Source of the DNA: Pseudomonadota bacterium
Lineage (GTDB): Bacteria > Pseudomonadota > Alphaproteobacteria > Rhodospirillales > Rhodospirillaceae
DNA: 12,638 bases
Direction: 5' to 3'
Assembly (NCBI GenBank): GCA_023396465.1
Contig: JAEWWF010000286.1
Coordinates: 1-12,638 of the forward strand
Shown here in pieces: positions 1-6,054 of this stretch. Position 1 is the stretch's first letter, and each line of letters begins with the position of its first letter. The translations under genes and the position numbers were made by a program. Below the pieces are notes generated by a model. That model was not told the DNA's origin and ran no database searches. It saw only the letters and a list, made by a program, of their open reading frames with translations.

Positions 1-258
1 GCGGTGCGCGGCGCCTGCGAGATGCTCGGCATCGACCCCCTCGGCGTCGCCAACGAAGGCAAGCTGCTGGCCTTCTGCCCCGCCAACCGGGCCGAGCGGC
101 TGCTGGAGGTGATGCGGGCGCATCCGCTCGGTCGCGACGCCGCCATCATCGGCCGGGCGGTGGAGGACGAGCATCGTTTCGTGCAGTTGAACACCGCTTT
201 TGGCGGTCGGCGGGTGGTGGAGTGGCTGGCCGGCGAGCAGTTGCCGCGCATCTGCTGA
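1..258 (+). CDS. hypE: Hydrogenase expression/formation protein HypE, C-terminal part
   Basis: This is the last 85 codons of a gene that begins before the window. HypE dehydrates a carbamoyl group on its own C-terminal cysteine to a thiocyanate, supplying the cyanide ligands of the [NiFe]-hydrogenase Fe(CN)2CO centre together with HypF, HypC and HypD in the cytoplasm. The visible part matches the C-terminal AIRS-like domain: DPLGVANEGKL near its start, HPLGRDAAIIG in the middle, FGGRRVVEW near the end, and the diagnostic C-terminus PRIC, whose final Cys is the modified residue. The reading frame is open from base 1 and ends in TGA at 256-258. HypE is commonly last in a hyp cluster, so hydrogenase genes probably lie to the left. 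The assignment rests on motif recognition and is strong despite truncation by the window edge. Confidence 0.93.
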   Translation, partial: AVRGACEMLGIDPLGVANEGKLLAFCPANRAERLLEVMRAHPLGRDAAIIGRAVEDEHRFVQLNTAFGGRRVVEWLAGEQLPRIC

Positions 259-294
259 CGGCTGTAAATCGGGGTGCGGAGGTGCCATTGGGCG

Positions 295-323
295 TTGCCT
301 CCGCCGGTCCTGCCTGTCATAAA
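295..323 (+). promoter_or_regulatory. Candidate sigma70-type promoter of the phosphate operon
   Basis: TTGCCT at 295-300 and CATAAA at 318-323 are separated by 17 bp, each matching four of six consensus bases. It is the most AT-rich stretch between hypE and pit and faces pit. The -10 element overlaps the CTGTCAT half-site described separately. It is a weak match that rests on position and spacing only. Confidence 0.35.
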
Positions 324-331
324 AGCGTCGA
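314..331 (+). promoter_or_regulatory. Possible Pho box (PhoB site) upstream of pit
   Basis: CTGTCATAAAA at 314-324 matches the first eleven positions of the enterobacterial PhoB-box consensus exactly (CTGTCAT plus A-rich spacer). The second half, GCGTCGA at 325-331, matches only three of seven positions. The site lies about 100 bp before a phosphate transporter gene and overlaps the proposed -10, a layout that would suit repression. PhoB is known to repress pit in Sinorhizobium meliloti. Here the role is inference from a one-and-a-half-site match. Confidence 0.35.
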
Positions 332-342
332 ATTTTGGTAAC

Positions 343-380
343 ACGGGGCTCCGTCGTCCGTTGACCCGACGGAGCCTCGT
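343..380 (+). other. Stable hairpin in the pit leader
   Basis: Arms 343-356 and 367-380 are complementary over 14 bp with a single G-U pair, around a 10-base loop. No run of T follows, so it is not a typical intrinsic terminator. It falls between the candidate promoter and the pit start at 429, so it would lie in the 5' untranslated RNA. It may shape mRNA stability or be a leftover stem of a terminator behind hypE; the sequence alone cannot decide. Confidence 0.55.
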
Positions 381-428
381 TGCACGTTCCGCGCTGACCC
401 CGACAGACTTCCCACAGACAGGCATCCC

Positions 429-2006
429 GTGGCCAAGAAGACCGCGCTCGACAAGGATCTCAACAAGATCGTCCAGCTGGAAGTGGCAACGGCCGAAAGC
501 GGCCGGCGTGCCGGGGCGATCGGACTGGCCCTGCTGTTCCTGGTGGCGGTTTTCGCCGTCACCTTCGGCATTGCCGAGGGGCAGCAATATGCGTCCTTCA
601 TCATCGCGGCCGGCGTCATCGGCGGCTACATGGCGCTCAACATCGGCGCCAACGACGTCGCCAACAACGTCGGCCCGGCGGTCGGATCGCGCGCCCTGAC
701 CATGGTGGGTGCCCTGATCGTGGCGGCGGTGTTCGAGGCCGCCGGCGCCCTCATCGCCGGGGCGGAGGTGGTCTCCACCATTTCGCGCGGCATCGTCGAC
801 CCGGCGGTGCTGTCCGATGCCCAGGTGTTCGTGCGGGCGATGATGTCGGCGCTGCTGGCCGGGGCGTTGTGGATCAATCTGGCGACGGCCATCGGGGCCC
901 CGGTCTCCACCACCCATTCGGTGGTCGGCGGGGTACTTGGCGCTGGCGTGGCGGCGGCGGGCCTGACCGCCGTCAACTGGCCGGTGATGAGCACCATCGT
1001 CGCCAGTTGGATCATCTCGCCGGCCCTCGGCGGCATCATCGCCGCCCTGCTGCTGTGGTTCGTGACCGTGCGCGTGCTGGAGCAGGAAGACAAGCTTGCC
1101 GCCGCCCGCCGCTGGGTGCCGGTGCTGGTCGGCCTCATGACCTTCGCCTTCACCGTCTACCTCATCACCAAGGGCCTGAAGCAGCTGTGGAAGCCGCCGA
1201 CGGCGCTGATCTGGACCACCGGCGCCGGCCTCGCCGTGGCGGCCTGGGCGGTGACCCGGCCGGCGGTGGAGCGCCGTGCGCTCACGCTGGAAAACCGCCG
1301 CCGGGCGGTGGGGGAACTGTTCCGCTGGCCGCTCATCTTCTCGGCTGCTCTGCTGTCTTTCGCCCACGGCGCCAATGATGTCGCCAATGCCGTCGGCCCG
1401 CTGGCGGCGGTGGTGGCGGCGGTGCAGGCCGGTGCGGTGCAGGCTCAGGTGGTGGTGCCCGGTTGGGTGCTGGTGGTGGGGGCGCTCGGCATCGTTTGCG
1501 GCCTGCTGCTGTTCGGGCCGAAGCTGATCCGCACCGTCGGCGAGAAGATCACCAAGATGGATCCGGCCCGCGCTTTCTGCGTCGCCCTGGCCGCCGCCCT
1601 GACGGTGATCGTGGCATCGGAATTCGGCCTGCCGGTGTCGTCCACCCACATCGCCGTGGGGGCCGTGTTCGGCGTCGGCTTCTTCCGCGAGTTCCGCACC
1701 AACCGTTATGTCTGGCACTGGCGCGAGATGAATCCCGACGTGGCTCTGACCGCTGGCGGTATCCCCACCGGCGCCGCCGTCGGCAGTCACCAGCCGGGCG
1801 GCGGGGTCACCGTCGTATCGGCCGCGCCGATCCCTCCGGCGCCGCAGATCCTGGAAAAAGCCCATCGCAAGGCGGAGAAGGCCAAGCGCCGCCGGCTGGT
1901 GCGCCGCCAGCATCTGACGACCATTGTCGCTGCCTGGGTGGTAACGGTTCCGCTTGCAGCCCTGCTCTCGGCGGGTATCTTCCTCCTCTGGTCGGCGTTC
2001 GTCTGA
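429..2006 (+). CDS. pit: PiT-family inorganic phosphate transporter
   Basis: This 525-residue inner-membrane permease should carry metal-phosphate with protons, the low-affinity phosphate uptake route. The protein has the twofold repeat of the family: GANDVANN at residues 73-80 and GANDVANA at 314-321, each followed by a second signature, PVSTTHS at 159-165 and PVSSTHI at 402-408. Many hydrophobic helices lie between about 30 and 420, and a last one near 496-523. The start is GTG, with only a weak ribosome-binding site (ACAGG) before it; no better in-frame start exists before the first helices. Residues about 434-495 form a Gly/Pro-rich then strongly basic hydrophilic loop before the last helix. 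The frequent partner of Pit proteins, a DUF47 protein, is absent; instead a PstS-like gene follows after 29 bp, implying co-transcription. Family assignment is secure; the substrate is inferred from the family. Confidence 0.95.
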   Translation: MAKKTALDKDLNKIVQLEVATAESGRRAGAIGLALLFLVAVFAVTFGIAEGQQYASFIIAAGVIGGYMALNIGANDVANNVGPAVGSRALTMVGALIVAAVFEAAGALIAGAEVVSTISRGIVDPAVLSDAQVFVRAMMSALLAGALWINLATAIGAPVSTTHSVVGGVLGAGVAAAGLTAVNWPVMSTIVASWIISPALGGIIAALLLWFVTVRVLEQEDKLAAARRWVPVLVGLMTFAFTVYLITKGLKQLWKPPTALIWTTGAGLAVAAWAVTRPAVERRALTLENRRRAVGELFRWPLIFSAALLSFAHGANDVANAVGPLAAVVAAVQAGAVQAQVVVPGWVLVVGALGIVCGLLLFGPKLIRTVGEKITKMDPARAFCVALAAALTVIVASEFGLPVSSTHIAVGAVFGVGFFREFRTNRYVWHWREMNPDVALTAGGIPTGAAVGSHQPGGGVTVVSAAPIPPAPQILEKAHRKAEKAKRRRLVRRQHLTTIVAAWVVTVPLAALLSAGIFLLWSAFV

Positions 2007-2018
2007 GCGCCTCGCAGC

Positions 2019-2026
2019 AGGAGAGG
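2019..2026 (+). promoter_or_regulatory. Ribosome-binding site fixing the start of the PstS-like gene
   Basis: AGGAGAGG ends nine bases before ATG 2036. The frame is open for about 570 bases further upstream, but that extension overlaps pit; this site together with the signal peptide right after ATG 2036 decides the start. Confidence 0.8.
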
Positions 2027-2035
2027 CACCGTACC

Positions 2036-3070
2036 ATGATGGCCCACCGCGTGCTGGCGTCGGCGCTCGCCCTCGCCACCCTTGTTCTCGCGCCCCACCT
2101 GGCCGTGGCTCAACAGCCGGCCCGCGACACCGTGCGGGTGACGGGATCGTCCACTCTCTATGGATTCGCCACCCGGGTGGCCGAGGTTTTCGGCCGTAAC
2201 AGCCGTCACCGGACGCCGGTGGTGGAGTCGTCCGGCACCGGCGGCGGCTTTGCCCGGTTCTGCTCCGGTCTCGACATCAACACCCCGGACATCGTGCTGG
2301 CCTCCCGCCGGGTGTTCGACAGCGAGATCGACGCCTGCCACGACAACGGCGTTGATGCCATCACCGAGTTCAAGATCGGCTATGGCGGTCTCGTGGTGGT
2401 GCAGGCGGTGAACTTGCAGCCGCTGGACGTCACCCGCCGCCAGTTGTGGCAGGCGCTGGCGGCCCAGGTGCCGGTGAACGGCCGTCTGGTGCCCAATCCC
2501 TACCGCACCTGGCGCGACATCGCCCCCGGCCTGCCGGATGTGGCGATCCGTGTCTATGGCCCGCCGCCCACCTCCGGCACCCGCGACAGCCTGGTGAGCC
2601 TGGTGATGGAGGCTCCCTGCGAAGCCGACAGCTACATCAGCGGCCTGCCCGAGGCCGATAAACGCCGGGTTTGCGGGACGCTGCGCGAGGATGGCGCCTA
2701 CATCAACGTCGGCGAGGATGACGGCGAACTGGTCAAGCGCGTCGCCGCCAGTCCCGACGCCGCCGGCATCGTCGGCCTGCATGCCACCATCGACGCGCCC
2801 GGCCGCCTTGTCTATGCCTCCATCGAGGGCATGCAGCCGTCCATGGAAGCCATCCGCGACAGCCGCTATCCGCTGTTCCGCGCGTTGTACTTCTATGTGA
2901 AGACCGATCATCTGGGCCGTGTCGCCGGCCTCAAGAGCTTCGTGCGGGCCTTCGTCTCGGAAGAGGCGGTGGGACCGGACGGTTATCTGGTCGATGCCGG
3001 TCTTATCCCCTTGGCGCCGACCGAACTGGAGGCCATGCAGGCGCGGGCTGCGGACCTGCCCGACCACTGA
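2036..3070 (+). CDS. pstS: PstS-like periplasmic phosphate-binding protein
   Basis: The 344-residue product is a secreted substrate-binding protein of the PstS class, expected to bind phosphate in the periplasm. Residues 1-25 form a Sec signal peptide with a cleavage site at AVA/QQ. Phosphate-contact motifs of the family are present: GSSTLY at 37-42, SSGTGGG at 65-71 and TSGTRD at 179-184. Cys76, Cys101, Cys195 and Cys213 could form disulfides. The length is normal for PstS. No lipobox is seen, so it should be soluble. It is 29 bp behind pit on the same strand, and no pstC, pstA, pstB or phoU follows: the next gene is rpsD with its own promoter. It might feed a Pst permease encoded elsewhere, act as a sensor or scavenger, or in principle support Pit. 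Class assignment is firm; the partner is unknown. Confidence 0.85.
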   Translation: MMAHRVLASALALATLVLAPHLAVAQQPARDTVRVTGSSTLYGFATRVAEVFGRNSRHRTPVVESSGTGGGFARFCSGLDINTPDIVLASRRVFDSEIDACHDNGVDAITEFKIGYGGLVVVQAVNLQPLDVTRRQLWQALAAQVPVNGRLVPNPYRTWRDIAPGLPDVAIRVYGPPPTSGTRDSLVSLVMEAPCEADSYISGLPEADKRRVCGTLREDGAYINVGEDDGELVKRVAASPDAAGIVGLHATIDAPGRLVYASIEGMQPSMEAIRDSRYPLFRALYFYVKTDHLGRVAGLKSFVRAFVSEEAVGPDGYLVDAGLIPLAPTELEAMQARAADLPDH

Positions 3071-3104
3071 GTGAACATCGGCCCGTTTTCGGCCCTGCAC
3101 GGGC

Positions 3105-3132
3105 TTGACGACGGCGATGTTTTGCGCATACT
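3105..3132 (+). promoter_or_regulatory. Sigma70-type promoter of rpsD
   Basis: TTGACG at 3105-3110 is followed after 16 bp by CATACT at 3127-3132, matching five of six bases in each element. It is the best promoter match in the window and lies in the 193-bp gap before rpsD, leaving a leader of roughly 125 bases. Apart from this promoter and leader I see nothing else convincing in the gap. Confidence 0.65.
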
Positions 3133-3263
3133 GCGCGCTTCCTTCCGGGAATGCGGGTGGCGGCAGGTCCGACCACCCCGCCCACCAGGGCCGGCGACGG
3201 CTCGCGGATCGGGACTACCGGACAAAAACCGCTACGCAACCCTTTCAATGGATCGAGCCTCGC

Positions 3264-3878
3264 ATGTCGAAGCGTATTGAAGCCAAGTACAAGATTGACC
3301 GCCGCCTGGGTGTGAACCTGTGGGGCCGCGCCAAGTCGCCGATCAACAAGCGCGAGTACGGCCCGGGTCAGCACGGCCAGCGCCGCCGCAAGCCGTCCGA
3401 CTTCGGCACTCAGCTGATGGCCAAGCAGAAGCTGAAGGGCTACTACGCCAACATCAGCGAGAAGCAGTTCCACAAGTACTACGTCGAGGCCGTGCGCCGT
3501 AAGGGCGACACCGGCGAGAACCTGGTGGGCCTGCTGGAGCACCGCCTGGACGCCGTCGTCTACCGCATGAAGTTCGTGCCGACCCCGTTCGCCGCCCGCC
3601 AGTTCGTCAACCATGGCCACATCCTGGTGAACGGCAAGCGCGTGACCATCGCTTCCTACATGGTCAAGGAAGGCGACGTGGTGGAAGTGCGCGAGAAGTC
3701 CCGCCAGATCCCGATGGTGATCGAAGCCGGCGAATCGGGCGAGCGCGACATCCCCGATTACCTGGACGTGGACCACAAGGCGATGCGCGGCACCTTCATC
3801 CGCACGCCGAAGCTGGCCGACATTCCGTACCCGGTTCAGATGGAACCGAACCTGGTGGTCGAGTTCTACAGCCGCTGA
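3264..3878 (+). CDS. rpsD: 30S ribosomal protein S4
   Basis: S4 binds 16S rRNA early, nucleates assembly of the small-subunit body, and helps line the mRNA entry channel. The 204-residue product is full length. The N-terminal domain includes KREYGPGQHGQRRRKPSDFG (residues 29-48) and KQKLKGYY (54-61); the RNA-binding S4 domain spans about 94-157 (LDAVVYRMKF, ARQFVNHGHILVNGKRV); the C-terminus is the usual PNLVVEFYSR. The protein has no cysteine at all, so it is the zinc-free type. ATG 3264 gives the canonical N-terminus MSKRIEAKYKIDRRLG; the frame stays open upstream to 3105, but that part does not resemble S4. Shine-Dalgarno pairing is poor. The gene is flanked by its own promoter and terminator, so it is probably monocistronic, outside the alpha operon where enterobacterial rpsD sits. 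Confidence 0.98.
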   Translation: MSKRIEAKYKIDRRLGVNLWGRAKSPINKREYGPGQHGQRRRKPSDFGTQLMAKQKLKGYYANISEKQFHKYYVEAVRRKGDTGENLVGLLEHRLDAVVYRMKFVPTPFAARQFVNHGHILVNGKRVTIASYMVKEGDVVEVREKSRQIPMVIEAGESGERDIPDYLDVDHKAMRGTFIRTPKLADIPYPVQMEPNLVVEFYSR

Positions 3879-3907
3879 TCGGCTGCGGACACTCCCATCG
3901 GACCGTC

Positions 3908-3944
3908 AACCGGCGGCACCCTGCGGTGCCGCCGGTTTTCGTTT
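3908..3944 (+). terminator. Intrinsic terminator of rpsD
   Basis: A perfect 13-bp stem (AACCGGCGGCACC at 3908-3920 and its complement at 3925-3937) with loop CTGC leads into a T-rich tail (TTTTCGTTT, 3936-3944). It lies 30 bp after the rpsD stop. Confidence 0.92.
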
Positions 3945-4001
3945 GTGCTGTCACCGGGTTCGGTCATTTCATTGTGGCATCGCTCAGGCGTTGGGGGGAC
4001 C

Positions 4002-4424
4002 ATGAACGAGGATAGGGCGCTGTGGGCGGTGCTGCTGGAGCAGCAGGCCGAGCGGATGAGGCTCGACCCGGTGGGCGAGGCGCGGCAGCAGCAGGCGCGG
4101 GAGACCCTGGACGCGGTGGTCACCCCGTTGCTGGAGCGGGCCTTCGCCGAAGGCCGCCTGCGACAGCCGCGATGGGTCGACGGGCTGGTCATCGATGCCA
4201 GCCGCGAAATGTGGTCGCGGGGGAGGCCCTGCCGCGACATCCACATCCGGCGCGGCGACAGGCTGCTGGCCTCGGTGCGGGTGGTGGAGGAAACCGGCGA
4301 AGGCTTCGGCATGCTGCTTGATGGCGCCGGGCTGCCGGAGGTGGAGGCCATCCGTCACGCCCTGGACATGCTTCTGCGGCGGCCTCAGCCATCGTCCAGC
4401 GGCACGGCGCTGACGTCCTTGTAG
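4002..4424 (+). CDS. Small hypothetical protein, family not recognised
   Basis: I do not recognise this 140-residue protein. Codon use supports a real gene: third positions are overwhelmingly G or C throughout, like its neighbours. ATG 4002 follows a GGGGGGA stretch that can serve as a ribosome-binding site. The protein is charged and soluble, with no signal peptide or membrane helix. Residues 1-55 look mostly helical (Glu/Gln/Arg rich); 78-107 look like beta strands (DIHIRRGDRLLASVRVVEE); a helix rich in Leu follows at 112-127, and the tail 128-140 is Ser/Thr rich. It has a single Cys, at 77. It is isolated on its side by the rpsD terminator, and its last 40 bases overlap the end of the convergent lrp-type gene, so the tail may be dispensable. 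No function is proposed. Confidence 0.65.
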   Translation: MNEDRALWAVLLEQQAERMRLDPVGEARQQQARETLDAVVTPLLERAFAEGRLRQPRWVDGLVIDASREMWSRGRPCRDIHIRRGDRLLASVRVVEETGEGFGMLLDGAGLPEVEAIRHALDMLLRRPQPSSSGTALTSL

Positions 4425-4852
4425 GTTTCCACCGCCACGTAGGTATAGAACCGCTCCACCAGCGGATCGTGGGCGAACAGGCGCTCGATCACCCCCTGGT
4501 ACTCGGTCATGGCGGCCAGTTGCAGGATCAGGATGACGTCCGGCTCGCCGGTGACGCCCCAGGCCTGCATCACCGCCGGTTCCCGCCGCAGCCGGGCGAT
4601 GAAGTCCCGCCGCTGCGGCGCCCCGTGATGGGTCAGTTGCACCGACACCACCGCCGTCTGCCCGCGCCCGACCGCTGCCGGGTCGATGACCGCCACCGTG
4701 CGGCGGATGACGCCCTGATCCTTCAGCTTCTGCACCCGCCGCAGGCAGGTGGAGGGCGACAAGCCCACCGCCTCCGCCAGGGCGGCGTTGGTGATGTCGG
4801 CATCCTGCTGCAAGTGGCGGAGGATGCGGCGGTCGATGCGGTCGAGGGCCAT
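4385..4852 (-). CDS. Lrp/AsnC family transcriptional regulator
   Basis: This 155-residue protein is a DNA-binding regulator of the feast/famine class, which form dimers to hexadecamers and respond to amino acids or related small molecules. The N-terminal winged helix-turn-helix lies at about residues 2-60 (LDRIDRRILRHLQQDADI, then LAEAVGLSPSTCLRRVQKL, a typical recognition helix). The RAM ligand-binding/oligomerisation domain follows at about 65-145, with the usual WGVTGEPDVILIL stretch at 98-110. ATG 4852 is chosen because it starts directly at the helix-turn-helix and gives family length; the frame is open back to 5125 but that stretch overlaps the divergent gene and is low complexity. The ribosome-binding site is weak. 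The gene is divergent from the Gate-domain gene at 4995, the classic arrangement of a local regulator and its target. The ligand cannot be told. Confidence 0.93.
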   Translation of the reverse strand: MALDRIDRRILRHLQQDADITNAALAEAVGLSPSTCLRRVQKLKDQGVIRRTVAVIDPAAVGRGQTAVVSVQLTHHGAPQRRDFIARLRREPAVMQAWGVTGEPDVILILQLAAMTEYQGVIERLFAHDPLVERFYTYVAVETYKDVSAVPLDDG

Positions 4853-4890
4853 GGCGGCGGCGCAGCCTTGCAGGGGCGGAAGGGCGGTCG

Positions 4891-4926
4891 TGCAATATTC
4901 TGCCACCGTGGGGCAATCTTTGACCA
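4891..4926. promoter_or_regulatory. Candidate Lrp-type operator: two GCAAT repeats, 21 bp apart
   Basis: In the 142-bp region between the divergent regulator and the Gate-domain gene, GCAATATT at 4892-4899 and GCAATCTT at 4913-4920 are direct repeats 21 bp apart, two helical turns. Over 15 bases around them ten match. Both repeats include the most AT-rich bases of the region, and the first contains the palindrome AATATT. Lrp-family proteins often bind multiple phased AT-rich sites and autoregulate. Binding is inferred, not shown. Confidence 0.4.
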
Positions 4927-4994
4927 CCCCTGCCGCGCCCGATGCGCTATCACTGGGGCCTGTCATTCCTCCCTGACGATCTGCCGGAGTCATC

Positions 4995-6011
4995 ATGCTG
5001 CGCGCCCGTCCCGCCGCCGTCCTGCTCGACCTCGCCCGCAGCGCCCTGCGCGTGTGGTGGGTGCTGCTGAAGCTGATGGTGCCGATCATGGTGGCGGTGA
5101 AGCTGGCGTCCGATTTCGGCGCCATCCCCTACATCGCGGCGGTGTTCGAGCCGTTCATGTCGCTGGTCGGGCTGCCGCCGGAACTCGGCATCGTGTGGGC
5201 GACCGCTTGCCTCGCCACCATCTACGGCGCCGTCGCCATCCTGCCGACCATCCTGGCGCCGGAGCAGCTGACCATCGCCCAGATGACCGTCCTCGGCACC
5301 ATGATGCTGGTGGCGCACTCGCTGCCGCTGGAGGGTCGGGTGTGCCAGCGCACCGGCACCAGTTTTCTGGTGCAGACCGTGCTGCGGCTGGTTGGGGCGC
5401 TGGTGTTCGGCGCCGTGCTGGCGGCGGTCTACAACGGTTTCGGTCTGTTGCAGGAACCGGCGCGGATGGCGTGGCTGCCACAGATGTCCACCGATGCCGG
5501 CTGGCTGGCGTGGGCGATCTCGGCCGCCGAAGGGCTGCTGGCGATCCTTGCCATCATCTTTGTCATCATGCTCGGCATGCGGCTGCTGGATGCCATCGGC
5601 GCCACCCGCTTGTTGACCCGCGCCCTGGAGCCGCTGCTGCGCCTCATGGGCATGGGGCCACAGGCGGTGCCGCTGACGGTGATCGGCGTGCTGCTGGGCC
5701 TGTCCTATGGGTCCGGTCTGATCATCCGCGAGGTCGATCGGGGCACCCTGCCGCGCCGCGACGTGTTCCTGTCCATCTCCTTCATGGCCCTCTGCCACAG
5801 CCTGATCGAGGACAGCATCATCATCATCGCCATGGGCGGCCACTGGAGCGGCGTGGTGCTCGGCCGGCTGGTGCTGACGCTGATGGTCATGGTGGTGCTG
5901 GCGCGCGTTGTGCACGCCCTGCCGGAACGCCTGTTCGAGCGCCTGCTGATGAACCGCCTCGGCCGTCCGGCTCCGGCCACCGTCGCCGCGGCTCCGGCGG
6001 GGTCGTCCTGA
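4995..6011 (+). CDS. Nucleoside recognition (Gate) domain membrane protein
   Basis: This 338-residue protein is a multi-spanning inner-membrane protein of the Gate/nucleoside-recognition domain class, related to SpmA/SpmB and YjiG/YjiH-type proteins, whose transported substrates are mostly unknown. Hydrophobic helices occur at about residues 18-38, 44-60, 63-88, 95-112, 125-146, 168-196, 222-245, 257-280 and 286-306. The two halves carry a similar motif, AHSLPLE at 107-113 and CHSLIED at 267-273, indicating an internal repeat. LSYGSGLIIREVDRG at 236-250 is another typical stretch. ATG 4995 follows GGAG (4986-4989). The gene is divergent from the Lrp/AsnC-type regulator and lies 43 bp before rarD on the same strand, so regulator, this protein and RarD plausibly form one regulatory unit handling an amino acid or other metabolite. 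Family is likely, substrate unknown. Confidence 0.8.
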   Translation: MLRARPAAVLLDLARSALRVWWVLLKLMVPIMVAVKLASDFGAIPYIAAVFEPFMSLVGLPPELGIVWATACLATIYGAVAILPTILAPEQLTIAQMTVLGTMMLVAHSLPLEGRVCQRTGTSFLVQTVLRLVGALVFGAVLAAVYNGFGLLQEPARMAWLPQMSTDAGWLAWAISAAEGLLAILAIIFVIMLGMRLLDAIGATRLLTRALEPLLRLMGMGPQAVPLTVIGVLLGLSYGSGLIIREVDRGTLPRRDVFLSISFMALCHSLIEDSIIIIAMGGHWSGVVLGRLVLTLMVMVVLARVVHALPERLFERLLMNRLGRPAPATVAAAPAGSS

Positions 6012-6054
6012 GCGGCCCTGGACGGCGGCGGCCAAGCGGGGCAGGGTGGCCGCC

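Noticed and set aside
276..304. GCGGAGG/CCTCCGC inverted repeat after hypE as a terminator
   Set aside because: Stem of only seven perfect pairs, a 15-base loop and no T run; too weak to list.
1463..2035. In-frame 5' extension of the PstS-like gene
   Set aside because: It overlaps pit in another frame and is low-complexity Arg/Gly/Pro-rich; ATG 2036 has a strong ribosome-binding site and a signal peptide.
1787..3100. Long minus-strand open frame (437 codons) opposite pit and the PstS-like gene
   Set aside because: Rich in His, Gly, Arg and Gln as expected for the antisense of GC-rich genes; no recognisable domain.
3105..3263. In-frame upstream extension of rpsD
   Set aside because: It does not resemble S4 and contains the promoter; ATG 3264 gives the canonical N-terminus.
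3984..4916. Minus-strand open frame of 310 codons over the hypothetical and regulator genes
   Set aside because: Low-complexity His/Arg/Gly/Pro composition; the frame is a shadow of the regulator and hypothetical gene.
4920..4952. TTGACC with CTATCA as promoter for the Gate-domain gene
   Set aside because: The spacer is about 21 bp, too long for a sigma70 promoter, and no better -10 was found.
4853..5125. N-terminal extension of the Lrp/AsnC-type regulator
   Set aside because: It would overlap the start of the divergent gene; the helix-turn-helix begins right at ATG 4852 and the resulting length is normal.
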